A stretch of DNA of 64,000 nt, from the NCBI RefSeq assembly GCF_037975245.1, contig NC_092563.1:15932594-15996593 (forward strand), read 5' to 3'. Origin of the DNA: Apostichopus japonicus (taxonomy: Eukaryota; Echinodermata; Holothuroidea; Aspidochirotida; Stichopodidae). The notes beneath the pieces were generated by a model, which had not been told where the DNA came from, did not search any database, and saw nothing but the letters and a program-made list of their open reading frames with translations. Numbering within the stretch: the stretch's first letter is position 1; every line of letters begins with the position of its first letter. The position numbers were made by a program, and so were the translations under genes. Positions 52,090 to 64,000 of this stretch are shown here, one piece after another.

Positions 52090-54076
52090 AGTAGTTGAAA
52101 GATAATTTGACCAAAGTATAGATATAAAATTTGTAACGGTAGGCCTATTATACCCACGTGGCATCAAATCCATTTAAAATTAAATTTAAAAAAATTATTC
52201 CATGATTCATATATAATTTTAATATAAATTTCTTTACCTTGAGAATTTCCTTATTGCTTTTCTTTTTTGATATCTTTGATAGGATTTTGTTTTGACTTTG
52301 GACCTAACCTAACCGTATATGATAATTTCTGATAGATTCGGCCCATAAATAGGCTGGCAAAATAAACAGATATGTCTTTACGTGGACAAAGGTCATCCGT
52401 TTGATTCTCACATAATTTTTCGTCGCTGTCAGCGCAAGTTCTCTAATATTGTCGCTCCCTTATAATAACAAGAGTTAGAATTTAGTTTATATACAAATCA
52501 TTCACTAGCTGTTTAATTTCTCATCAAGGAAGAAACGGTTCCCACGAACTTGGTCGTTAAGTTGTCTTTGTTGTATAATAACTGTGTACGTAAGAGGCGG
52601 GGAGCATGGGCTCTATACGCGTCCCTGTTTTTGGTCCCTCGTAAATTTATGTAAATGTGCATATTTTAAATCTCTTTGTCTTAATTGGACCTCGTTTAAA
52701 AAACGTTTTCTTTTTGATTTTATTATATATATATAAATTCAGCTGATAGGACAAAAGTGGGAAAAAGGTGTGAAAAGCAAATTATCGTTTTTTCTTCGGG
52801 GAAAATGACAAACAGTGTTGAGATCTTTGACAGACGGACAGAAAGTTCAGGCTCGTAAAACAAGTGTGTAATTCGGAGGGGTCACATGGTTTATGTCAGA
52901 GTTTGACTAAATTGGGGATTTTTTTGGGGCTTAACAAATGATTTAGAGATGACCTCATCACCAATCGGGTGTCCAGTTGGTTAACAAGTATCATAAACTA
53001 GATACCGTGTTGTTATAACGATATAAAACACTACAAATATGCTAGAATCTTTGGTGATCTTATATTTTGGACAGTTATTTCATTATTTATTTCATCTATT
53101 TCACCATTTTCAATTCAATACACAGCTTTAGGATCCTTTTTCGTTCAAATAAGTCTTTCGCCTCATGAAGTATCGTTCACAAATCTCCATCGACCAATAA
53201 GCTGCAGAGGAGTACCATTACCTATTCGCTTATAAAACATTATGGGAAGTTCTAGAGAATGTATAAGCGACATTGATTGGTGATCGAGAGGTATAAGCAA
53301 TGATGGCGGAGAAAGGCTTATAGACGTGCCATCAAATCTCGCTGATCACCTCCTTCTAGCTCCTCCTCCGCATCCCCCTCCGCAACCTTCACCGCCTCTC
53401 CACCCACCCCCACCCCTCTCCCCCAAAAAGTTCTCTCCTCTCCCTGAAAAGGAGATTGGACAGTCACGAAAAGAATGAGCTGCTATGAATATATAGATAA
53501 TAAAAGTTCCCAACCTTGAATACCGAGCAAACAGAAGGAGAGCAAACAATCACATTATATATTGCGTAGGTCTTGTGATTAACATATCTGTAGCTTTACC
53601 ACCAATCAGGGGCGCATCCAGACTTCTTGTTTTACAGGAAGGCAGAGCAGGGGTGTCTTTCAGCTCCCTTTGCAAAGTACTACTTCTAAGATAAAAATAT
53701 AAAAAAATCCCTGGCAGATTTACAATTTATTTTGTACGCGTGGAATGGTACTGCGACGAATCAATATCTCATGTTCATCTTGTTACGAATACAGTGAACT
53801 CACTTAGTATTCCTAAAACGGTAACCCCCGATATCAGTCTCACGTGGTAGCACCGTGGAGAGGAGGTCCTGTCGTGTCGCCATTCGATAGACCGATAACT
53901 CCGCGAAGAGGCTTATAGAAATATTTATGTTACCATCAATCATTCAGATCTGCGACTCTGACTTCAGGGTGCATGCCAGTAATTGAGGCCACGCGAACGT
54001 GTAACACATCAAAGGAGTAGAAAGAACGCGACCGGGAGTGAATCTGGAGGGTGACCCCGGATCACAAGATCGCAAG
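52090..54076. other. No gene recognised; lone hAT-like terminus
   Basis: CAGGGGCGCATCCAG at 53607 looks like an isolated hAT-type end with no partner found. The C-rich tract at 53345-53450 gives artefactual Gly-rich minus frames. Confidence 0.4.
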
Positions 54077-54257
<181 letters not shown>

Positions 54258-54931
54258 TTAGTCGGGAAGTTGGTAGAGTCGTGTTACGACCGAGAGCAGG
54301 TGTCAACTCGAAACAAAATCAGTGATCCATCACTGGAGGCGAACAGATGTCTTTTAAATCAGGACGAAGAGAAACCTGTCGAAAGAGAAGCCTCAATTAC
54401 AGATAAACGTCACATGAATGATATCTGTACATTCTTGAGTATAACGGACATGGAGTTCGCCCGTGGGCAAATGTCTCATTCTACGGGGGTTACAACTTCT
54501 GCCACAGTTAGGTATTACTTTTAGAACAGCTATAGCGATTCCCCACGAGTCGTGCAGGGAACCAAGTTACTAAGATACTTATAGTAGCATTTTGTATGCC
54601 GACAATATGATTTTTCATTTTTTTGGGCTACTTTTCTTTGTAATGCATCTGGCAACAGTAGATCCAATTGAGCTGTGAAAGTTTTGTTTAATTTAATTTT
54701 CATCAAATGTAAATCATTAACTTACAAACGAACATAGCAATTCAGAAATGGCTAAATAGAAATCGCCAACTGTTAACTTTAATGGCTGGAAAGCTTAGTT
54801 GATGCCCCCCCCCCCGCAACATTGGGTTTATAAATGAATAACATATACTGACTGGATAGCCCATTAAACGTTCTCTTCGTAAACTGAAGTTTGAGAGACT
54901 TTTAGCTCTCGCTTTTCTTGCTTCCATGTAT

Positions 54932-55450
54932 TATCTCATCTCCCTACGTACAATGTATATAGGGAGATGAGATACCGTACTTCACCGAACATCGGAAATG
55001 TGAGGTAGTGGGTGACTGCATGTGTTTCTGCGGTCTGTGTGTGAGTGAGCAAGACCACGAACTCCTCCTAGACTGCAAGTCCGATCGAGTTCAAACTTGG
55101 TGAGTAGGTGCCTGACCATGAAAACTAGTGCCTGCGTGTTGATGACGTCATAAGTCACATGTCAAGACACCTAAACATTTATTTTTAGCCATTTTCTGCT
55201 TTTCAAAATTGTAGGAAAAAGGCATTTAACAAGAAGATATGTAGCGAATGATAAGAATTTTAAAATAGGACAAGTTTAAGGTCGGGGACAAAGGTCAATT
55301 AATGTCAAATGTCAAAATGGCCTAAATTGTGCGAAAAAGTATGTCGCGTACTCCTCCTAAACCGTAATTCCGATCAAGTTCAAACTTGGTGGGTATATTT
55401 GCCTGATCATGTAATATTGTGTCTGCGGGTTTGAATCCGTCATAGGTCTA
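54932..55450 (+). mobile_element. Hairpin-headed element with two AAACTTGG modules
   Basis: The left end is a perfect 15-bp hairpin (54932-54946 with 54960-54974, 13-nt loop). Two similar modules follow, each with ACTCCTCCTA, a CCGATC.AGTTCAAACTTGG block and GTGCCTG or TTGCCTGA.CATG; AAACTTGG lies at 55093-55100 and 55382-55389, 289 bp apart. This layout matches 33731-34160. It encodes no protein. The right end is not defined. Confidence 0.5.
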
Positions 55451-55999
55451 AGGTCAGAGTTAACATGCCAACATGTAGGAATACTAAACTATATGCAAAA
55501 CACTGCATGCCAATATTAACAAAGATATAAACCAGATGTATTCATGCATTCTTAAGTAACGCAACAATCACTTTCGTCATGGTGGGAGATGAGATCTGCG
55601 AACTCCATGGATTGCCCTCTTGTATTAACTTGCACCCGTACCAAAGAAAAAAACGGTTTCCCCGTGATCAATTATCCATCAACATATCAAGTCATCAACA
55701 TGTCAAGTTTACGAAAACGTTTTCCAAACTTGAGATATCGTACTTACTAAATCTCGCACAACAAACGTACCTTTACACAGGAAATTGTCAGGGCGATGAA
55801 AGCACCTCGCTATATATGGCCAAAACCAAGAAATCTCAGCCCGAAAAGGTCAGAACAAGAAATCTAACATACCGGATCTGGTGGAAAGTGCACTAGGGGA
55901 GTGTACAATTATAGTACGGAGTTGTGACGGTGATCTTCTCCTGAGTATATTAATGATCGTAGTCGCTTTAAAGCAGTATTTTGATTTAAATTGAAATTT

Positions 56000-56002
<3 letters not shown>
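55451..56002. other. No gene recognised
   Basis: A 105-codon + frame at 55579-55896 matches nothing I recognise and is not called as a gene. Confidence 0.35.
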
Positions 56003-56056
<54 letters not shown>

Positions 56057-56199
56057 GTATGTATGTATATATATATATATATATATAAATATATATATTT
56101 ATATATATATATATATATATATATAGGCTATATATATATAGCCTATATATATATACAGCCTATATATATAGCCTATATATATATAGCCTATATATATAT
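56003..56199. repeat. (TA)n array ending in palindromic TAGGCTA units
   Basis: TA repeats with TATG and TAAA interruptions pass into repeated GCCTATATATATA units (56125-56195), making alternating AGGCTATATATATATAGCCT palindromes. Confidence 0.93.
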
Positions 56200-57199
56200 A
56201 TTATCATTAAACCAACTGATATAGTCAACGAGAATTGTCATTGAAAGATGCGTAATTTTCTCTCAATCGTGATTATCTATGATGTATTCTATTACGAAAT
56301 ACCACTTGTCGTAACCGTACGTACGTTGCTTTAATATCGGAGGGTATCATTTATTCGTTCTAGTTTACGTGTAAGAATGGATGAATGTATATATATATGG
56401 ACACACTGAACATGTATAGCTTATAGATTATGCCACTACTTTACTGTTCCTGGTGATGACCTTTAACCTGATAGTTATTTTACTGCTTCCAGGTTGATTT
56501 GCGTCCGTCTCGGTCTTATACCTACCTCTCAGTCCAAAGATAGGAATGTTTAACTTTAGTATGTTGTACGGAAATTGTCCATGTTTGTTTACGATAAAGT
56601 TCGTATCTGTATATCAAAATCTGTTATTTCTAAGGTCTGAACATCAAAGTTTAATGGGATACCCAATATCGGCTATGAAAATATTTCAGAAAGCTGCTGT
56701 TATTATGTCTGAGGAGAAGGGTAGTTATGTTCATTTAATACCATAAATGGATTTGCTTTTGTTATTTCTTGCTCACGAACTATTCCAGTCCTACTTTCCA
56801 CGTGACCAGTCAGTCATCTATATGTCCCATCGGCCTAGATCCATTTACTTAGGAACTAAAAGGGTAACTTGTACTTTCAGGAGTCATTGTCCAATGACAT
56901 AATTGCTACAAAAAAAGTATGGAATTGAAACTGTTTCGAAACTGTTCATCCCTGTAAGAGGTCAAGAACCAGCACAGTCATTGAGTTCGGGACCCGATAG
57001 TCCAAGCCACATTTCAAAATAACAAAGAAGGGCTCCAAAAATTAGGCAGAAAAGTAAATTAAATATTTCAATTTTTTTTACAAAATGCAAAACCTAGTTA
57101 ATGTAAATCATTTACTGTTATAAATGTCAATATAAATATACGAACGACTCAGTTGAAAGTTTAGCTTTGTTTTTCGGTTTAGAATGCAATGTCTCATAA
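56200..57199. other. No gene recognised
   Basis: AT-rich, with no supported gene. Confidence 0.4.
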
Positions 57200-57930
57200 A
57201 TTTAGAATCTATACTATGCATGCTGCCCTCTCAAGCAGGCTTATGTACAGTAACTGCCCTATACATTGGTGGGTTCTGTTACGTAATATATCTAATGCCT
57301 TCTTAAACCAGGCATGTATATTGCACTCTAAAGCAGGCTTATGTACATTCCTCGATGTCGGTGGGTTATGTGACGTAATATGTCTACTTCCCTCTTAGCA
57401 GCAGATGTACTTCCCTCTATATCTGTGAGGGCTATGACCTTATATGTTTCCTGCCGCCACCCCCCCCCCCAAAAAAGTAGTAATCCTCCACTGTAATCAA
57501 CTGTCGGTGGGTTTTATGGCATAATATGTATACTTCCCTCTAAAGTCAATAATTATACAGTCCTGGTGGGGCCTATGATAATAATATGTCTAGTGTCCTC
57601 TAATCGACTTAGCTACTGCCCTGTACTTTCGGTGAACTCTATGACGTAATTTGTCTTCTTTCATTTAAAGACGGTGAGGTTAATAACATTATGTGTCTGC
57701 TGTCCTCTAAGTTGGCATATTTACTGCCCTCTACAACCGGTTAGTTCTATGGCCTAACATTTACTCTGCTCTCTAAATAGCAGGCTTATTTTCTGCAACA
57801 TCAATGACACAATTTTGTTTGCTATCCTCTAAAGAATGCCTGCTTTATATCCTCTGAGGACGGTTCAGTATTTCGATGACATAATATGACTACTGCCCTC
57901 TAGTTGTGATACACTTTCCTGCTGTCTATT
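57200..57930. repeat. Degenerate tandem repeat, about ten units of 55-95 bp
   Basis: The phrase TATGACGTAATATGTCTACTG (spelled with changes) followed by CCCTCTAA recurs about ten times, at roughly 57280, 57370, 57435, 57518, 57575, 57640, 57682, 57750, 57808 and 57877, with a second motif GGCTTATGTAC or GGTGGGTT between. Units differ by substitutions and indels, so this is an old array. It has no reading frame throughout. Confidence 0.8.
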
Positions 57931-59032
57931 ACCTGGTATATAGCTGTACCGCCAAACCTGACGAGAGGATGAATGTCTATGAGCTACAACCTCGAGGTCC
58001 GGGGGAAGTATGGGATAAAGCACAATGTATTATTCTCGTGTTCGTATAGTACACTAAGAGAAAACTGAAGTTTTCGAAAAGAGGCAGTGGTGACATAATT
58101 GTCCCGGGACCGTTGCCCTGGGTCGCTACGCCCCTGTTTAATTTAGTCAAGTGTCATCTTGCAAACGTTGTATTTATATGGATCAGCACGTGGGGAAGAG
58201 TTTAAGGTTCACCAAATTTACAAGCCGGCCACGACAATGGCATGATAAAGATGAACGACGAGTAGCCTATATAAGCACGACACACAACTGAGTTCTTGGC
58301 TTCTGAAAATAATGATTTGAAAGGTCTCATGACACATTTTTTTTTAAGCTGGGTGACCCCAGTTTCACATTGATCTTCTTGGCGACACTCATGCAGTGGC
58401 GGATGTTGTGGCCTGGGGCGGTATATCCCTCCTCACCCCCTTTGTGTAAGTTTTGTATGACTTGAGGGGGCTCAGTTGCAAATGGGATTATTTTATTTAT
58501 ATTTGTTATTAAAATTTTCCCCAAATTTTATAAGAAAAAAATCGTCTGTTTTTTCCGAATTTGTTGGCCACCCCTCAGTATGAATACCGGGGTTATCAAC
58601 TATAAATAAGCTTTTTACTCAATGACTTGGCCAGAAATTGGCAAACCAAAAAGAAACATTTATTTCTTGAGTATTGTCTGACATTGGCTTTCAAGCATCA
58701 CCCCCCCCCCCCCCAAACCCTTCCACCTCTTCCACCGTCGTCTCACATCAGCAAATAAGTAAAAAGACTATGGAAGTGAAAACAAAAAACAAAAACAGAG
58801 ACTTGATCCAGTCGAAACTTAAATTTGCAAGCAACTTATCCATCTAAGGAAACTAAATTCAATTGTTCAACATATACGTTCTTAGTCCGGCTCAATAACA
58901 AGAAACGATATATTAACACATTGCAAAAATATAGTGTCACATGAAATATATTGAATGTCACTATTTTAACAGTTCCCCTACATAGTATACATCGATCAAT
59001 GTTGCGATCGCTCTATTGATTGTTACACATTC
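57931..59032. other. No gene recognised; two lone hAT-like termini
   Basis: GTCGCTACGCCCCTG ending at 58136 is a right-hand hAT-like end, and CAGTGGCGGATGTTG at 58394 a left-hand one. They point away from each other, and no matching 8-bp duplications were found. A C run is at about 58701-58714. Confidence 0.4.
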
Positions 59033-59400
59033 ACCCCCCCCAACACCATACCACCCATGTCACGCTACCCATATCACCCTCCCCCTATCACTTAACCCAT
59101 GTCACCCTACACATGTCAACCTACCCATACCACTCTACCCATATCACCCTACCCATATCACCCTATCCACATACCGTACCCTACCCACATCACCCTTCCT
59201 CTGTCACCCTACCCATATCACCCTATCCACTCAACCCTACCCATGTCACCCTACCCATATCACCCTATCCACTCAACCCTACCCATATCACCCTTCACAC
59301 ATACCCTACCCATATCACCCTTCACACATACCCTACCCATATCACCCTTCCCATGTCACCCTATCAATTCACCCTCCCACATCACCCTACCCATAACCTC
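59033..59400. repeat. CACCCTACCCATAT minisatellite
   Basis: About 25 imperfect units of 14-15 bp (CACCCTACCCATAT and variants CACTCAACC, CACATACC, CATGT). All three + frames are open as Pro/His/Thr-rich artefacts because the unit contains no stop. Confidence 0.93.
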
Positions 59401-61405
59401 CCCAATTCTTTTTCTGTTTATCTACATATGCACACGTTGCCCTCTTAGAAGAAGATGATTTTTTTCCCCTGAATTTCCAGCTTTTTTTTTCGTTCCGAAC
59501 AGGGCAACTTTTAGGGATTTGTTGGTTATTCTGCTAAAAGTTGACAGTGAATCTATTTGCCCAAGATGACAATCTTTGCGTCAGTGGGTGAAGCTAAACC
59601 ATTTGAACAGTTATTTCTCCGTCGGGAATTCTTTCTCGCACCCTGGAACCAACTCTTCAGATGATGTCTTGCTTCACGAGTCAAAAGAAAGACCCTTGAC
59701 TTTGCGTACTTGTTTGGTATCCTCTTGGTCGTGCTATACCTGTTCCGCTGGTCTAACTTTTAAAGGGACCATTTATTACTCGTGATAACGTCAGAGGTTG
59801 TTTCTCGTTCCTAAAAACGTCACAGTTTTATTGACCACTTGCGTTCACTTTGTGCGTTTCATTTGGCGGATGTCAATATATGTAACGCAATATTTGTAAT
59901 GCAAGGTAGAAAACTTCATTTTAACATTGACGGTCAATTGAAGGAAAATCAATGCTAAAAAGTTCCCTGAATTTTTATTGTAAGTTTCACCCGAAAATAG
60001 TCATGGTTCGCATATGGGTTGCGTTTTTGCGACTGATTAAACATCAAAATCTCACCCTTTTTTTCTTTCTTTTTTCGATTGACCCCAAAAATCCCGGAAC
60101 TTAAAAAGCAACACGATATCATTATTGAATATCTAATCGCTTTGAAAAACTTTCCCACAATTATCACAGTTATTCTTAATTGTTAGGATATAGCCTAGCC
60201 TATAGAAAGTACATTGCCATGCATGAACAAAAGAACAGACCTCCTACTTATATATCCTTCACACAACAAGATCATTTCCTTTGAATGTTTCCAATAACAT
60301 GGAACATGTGGAAAATTGGCTGTTTTTTTTTTACAAAGGAATTAACGAGACTTTAAAAGTGTAGTGAAGCAAATAGGTACCTTCCCATTAATCGTAAAAA
60401 AATGTAATACTTTAGTATCTAACGTAACACTAGACATAGGCCTTAGGTCGTTAATTACTTCATTCATTCCGTTACTCCAAACATGGAGATTACACCTTCC
60501 TGATCCAATGCAAGAACGGTCGCCCATATCTTGTTATGTTAATATAATCCATTATATCGAGGCACTATCCATATTATAGCCCTGAATAGGCCTATGTGTA
60601 GTAAATGTTTTATTTCATTCTCCTTCCCTGCAGAGGTAATCTGTAATGAATCCACCTAAAAACATACCAAAAAAAAATCAATGACGTAAGTAGTCGAATG
60701 CCGAATTCGAACACTTTCTTGATCTTAAATACACACAAAGAAATAAATCGATATCACCCCACACCTCCCTCTCCCCACCCCCCCCCCCGCCCTTTAACTC
60801 AAAAATCGCTGCACAAAAACAGACTGTTGTGACATATTTGGCTTAGCTGTGCCTGTAAACACACTGGTTGAAAGTTATCCCCCTGTGGGATGGAGAAACA
60901 CTCCGGCCGAGAGAATCGCCTCCGTGAAGCTATTGGACACGCTCGAGTAAATCCACAATTACAATAACTCATCGACTCGCCCATGAACTTGACACCACGA
61001 CCAACCGGATCGGGCAAGATGACCACTCAATTAATACCCCGGTATTTGCAAACAAACCACCGCGTGAAATCCTTGGGCAATGTTAGGTCAATTTTTGAGT
61101 CGTCGTATGGCCACGCGCCTGGTGGAACTGTTAACAGGTATTTCTCGCTCAGTGATGATTGAAGTATAAGCCAAACTAATCTTTGATCAGTTAAATGCGT
61201 CAAAGTATATCGAGATTCTGGAATACAGATTTTATTATTCATGGTCAGCTTTAGCGTCGTATAATTTATCCCATATGTATCAACCAACACGTTGTCGTTC
61301 TTAGTTAGATGAAAAGTATTCACGATGGGGGTTTGGGGATTTGGGAGGGGGGAGGGTAGGTGCGGTAGTTCTGAAGGGACTACTAGTTAGTAAAACGCGA
61401 CATTT
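59401..61405. other. No gene recognised
   Basis: Two adjacent minus frames at 60799-61026 and 61027-61323 are not recognised and have no gene-like context. A C-rich tract lies at 60760-60792. Confidence 0.35.
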
Positions 61406-61655
61406 TGACAAATTTGTATATTTTTCGTCGAGTTGACGAGTTACAGTATTCGTTACATTTTGACGAAATTTATCAAATTTTTTCAAATTTATGAATTTGT
61501 CAAGTTTCTGCTTTGCACTTAACAATATCGGCAATACGTCAGAAATATTAATTTTGTCGAAGTTGACAATTTACGCTGACGTTACATCCTGCTGACGAAA
61601 ATGATCAAATTCTGAAGTTGTTGCGTTGCACGTATATAACTTGACAACTCGTCCA
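61406..61655 (+). repeat. Diverged tandem duplication, about 140-bp unit
   Basis: 61420-61530 and 61551-61655 share, in order, GTCGAAGTTGAC, CGTTACAT, TGACGAAA, ATCAAATT and TGCTTTGCAC or TGCGTTGCAC with many differences. The last block recurs at about 33308. Confidence 0.45.
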
Positions 61656-64000
61656 AAAATAGTGGTATTAGTACCACTACGACGAGTACAATGCTCTATT
61701 GGAGAGAGTACCAGTATTTAATATTACACTGTAGTGGTTTCTCTTATTGATTTACAACATATCTAGAGAACGAGTACAAACCTATGAAAGGTGAGTTTCC
61801 TCTACGAATACATGAGACAATGCTAGATGAGTACCACGACCAATACACTCGTCGTTCTACCCTGGGTCTTTATAACTGACATTGGCAATGGCTTTCTGTG
61901 CAGTACCGCATGTGTTGTACGCTGTTAGGAATATCTCTATGAGTAAACATAGCCAATGCTCCATGTAAGGCTTCTAAAAGAATTAGTTAAGCTAACAATG
62001 TTAACTGTTGGTATCAATGTTGGCATGTATGTTCGCAGCACTAGCACTAACACGATGCACCATTTTTACGTGTTAATTTACGCTGTGTGATCTCAGGTTT
62101 TGTTGGGCCTTCTGGCGTTCCATAGTTTGACATTTGTATTCTCATTAAGTTCATATCCTAGAGTCAGTCATGACAAGGGAAGTGGTGGATATATCACTAC
62201 ACTGACCCAATTGTAGACCATGTATACCGCCGTTATACCTTCACCACACCACAACCACCACGAATGATGTTCAGTTACCAGAATGATTCGCCCGAATACG
62301 GTCATTTTGTGGCCGTTTTACTCATTTCGTCGTGCCATTAACATGCAACTGTCAGTTTTATACAGAAGATCTACTATTACAATGTTTTGGGTTGACACGG
62401 CTGTCATTTTCATTACTATAAAATCATGTTGTATCCGGTTTATGTTAGTGTAATGTGTAAACCCATTTATGGCTAATGAAATTTAAACAACGGAGATTTC
62501 AAACTATATTTTTGATTTTGACTTCACTTCGTCGTCCTCAAGCGTTAGACACTAATTCATCGCTGCTCAGGCTGTCGTCTGCCAGTGAAGACGAAATTTC
62601 ACCAACTGTTTCCATGGTGATTTTACTGTGTAGTAGGAAAATCAGTACAAAGTCTATACCTTCACAAAGTCTGTGTACCACGTCTATAAACAGTGAAGAA
62701 AGAAACAACATACTTTAAAGTATTTACCCAAATTCATAAGATTTAGGTTCCAGTAGCACCAAAAAATGAAGGAATATTAGCCACAAAATCCTGCAAAAAC
62801 TAACGTGAAGTGCGACGGCAAGAAAGATGGAAAATAATGACCTGTATCAAATAAAGAGGGCACTCTTCCATTTCAACAAATTACGCGTATTTATGGTCAT
62901 AAAAAAAAGGTGTGTGGAAATACATCGCTGTTGAATACAATGTGTGAAAGGTGGATTTGGGGTCATTCTCAATTCCTGTGCATTTAAATGATAGTGTATG
63001 CTGCGCTGTAGGTCCGTTCACTCTGTTACGAAACAAACAAATTTGTCATATTATTTCAAAGAACACTTTGGTAGGAAACAATTTAGAAATAAACCGTCTC
63101 TCTTTGAATATCAGTGAGACTTAACTAAAACTGTCAGTTTACAATGTTAACGTTAAATCGAACAACAAATATGTTATGGTTACTTTTGCACAATTAGTCT
63201 TTTGTGATGGTATACAAAACAAAACTGTTCTTGTAGCAGAGCAGCTGATAAAAATATATATATTTGAAACTGTATATATAAGTAAGTTGTTAATGAGACA
63301 TATCATAAAAGACTTTAGCAAGTCTAAAAGTGTCACAATTCACAACTCTACGTCGGTTGCTTGATTTCCTTTCACTTCTTGATTTAACTTTCTCTGTGGT
63401 AGATGGTATTCGAAATGTTGTTTCTAAATAATCAAGTTAATAAGTGGTTAACATCAATTGAAATATATTGAAACAGAAAATTCAAGTGGTTAAATTTATA
63501 AAACAAATCTGCGAAATTAGAAGGACAGCTCTCCTTATTTCTAGGGTCCTTTTAAATAAATTATTTTAATGTTATTTAACATATTTTCAATAATTTTTAC
63601 TCCCTAAATTTCCTGATTGCACTAAGGGAAAATATTTGTTTGTATATTAATGATGGGTTAAGCCTAACGTAAGCTTGTAACCATTGTTCTTTTTAAGTTC
63701 TTCTGTTTTATACAACCACCCTCACCCCTCCCCCTCGCCCCCCTCCCCATCCCCCACCTCGTCCTCTTCTCCTTTTCTATGTCGGTATAACAGGTTGTTT
63801 CGTCATTTTAAAACCACATAAAAGTTAAGCGTTACAAAATGGTGTCTGTCTTTGTTGTTAATGAGATTTTAACATGTATAGATGTGTTCTATCCACAATG
63901 CATGGCAAAGCCATTACACCATGCAGTATTGCGTGGTTTTAATACATGTGTATAAAAAACCACCGGCAATCGGGCTGTAAAATCACCACAGGTGTAAAAC
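61656..64000. other. No gene recognised
   Basis: AT-rich sequence with a C-rich tract at 63716-63765. Frames of 60-80 codons are not recognised. Confidence 0.4.

Noticed and set aside
58081-58136. Very short hAT element between CAGTGGTGAC and GCTACGCCCCTG
   Set aside because: Flanking octamers (aaaagagg and tttaattt) do not match and the inverted ends are poorly related.
59016-59458. Pro/His/Thr-rich frames of 119-142 codons resembling an extensin-like protein
   Set aside because: Open in all three frames because of the CACCCTACCCATAT minisatellite.

Overview
The window looks like intergenic or intronic DNA from a marine invertebrate animal. The base composition is AT-rich, with abundant dinucleotide and minisatellite DNA, tRNA-derived repeats, short hAT-type DNA transposons, and a decayed non-LTR retrotransposon. 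There is no dense open-reading-frame layout, so it is not prokaryotic. A deuterostome such as an echinoderm would fit, but that is an inference from general repeat character. No ordinary host gene with recognisable exons was found. Most of the short open frames look like chance frames in simple-sequence or AT-rich DNA.

Layout. 1-5 kb: TA microsatellites, C/G-rich tracts, a GGAT/GGAC array. 14.7-15.3 kb: a broken LINE reverse transcriptase whose last ~140 codons are still open. 15.6 kb: one copy of a dispersed repeat; its partner is at 37.2 kb. 19.5-21.5 kb: a cluster of nested hAT-like termini, including one element with an exact 8-bp target duplication. 23.3-23.96 kb: a ~690-bp TCTCC satellite. 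30.2 kb: a perfect 30-bp-arm palindrome. 30.8-31.0 kb: a GAT/GATGAC array. 32.5 and 38.4 kb: two more hAT MITEs with perfect 8-bp target duplications. 33.7-34.8 kb: an element bounded by a 5' palindrome and a Helitron-like 3' hairpin-CTAG end; a similarly organised element lies at 54.9-55.45 kb. 39.6-40.3 kb: a tandem duplication carrying two tRNA-like sequences. 40.85-42.4 kb: a 48-bp minisatellite open as a 516-codon frame. 46.7-46.9 kb: a tRNA-derived SINE. 47.5 and 50.4 kb: two copies of a repeat, one headed by the 5' end of U2 snRNA. 51.7-52.1 kb: a fourth hAT MITE. 54-56 kb: TA arrays. 57.2-57.9 kb: a degenerate tandem repeat. 59.0-59.4 kb: an ACCCAT-type minisatellite.

The genes do not form a pathway. 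The coherent story is repeat biology: hAT MITEs with related GGCGTAGG-type ends, short RNA-derived retroposons (tRNA and U2), and locally amplified minisatellites. The two candidate protein-coding frames are the 516-aa repeat frame and an unrecognised 181-aa frame at 48.7-49.3 kb; both are uncertain. No clearly new molecular system is demonstrated. The most unusual items are the U2-headed repeat, the paired hairpin/AAACTTGG elements, the bidirectionally open minisatellite, the perfect palindrome, and an excess of the octamer TGACGTCA.
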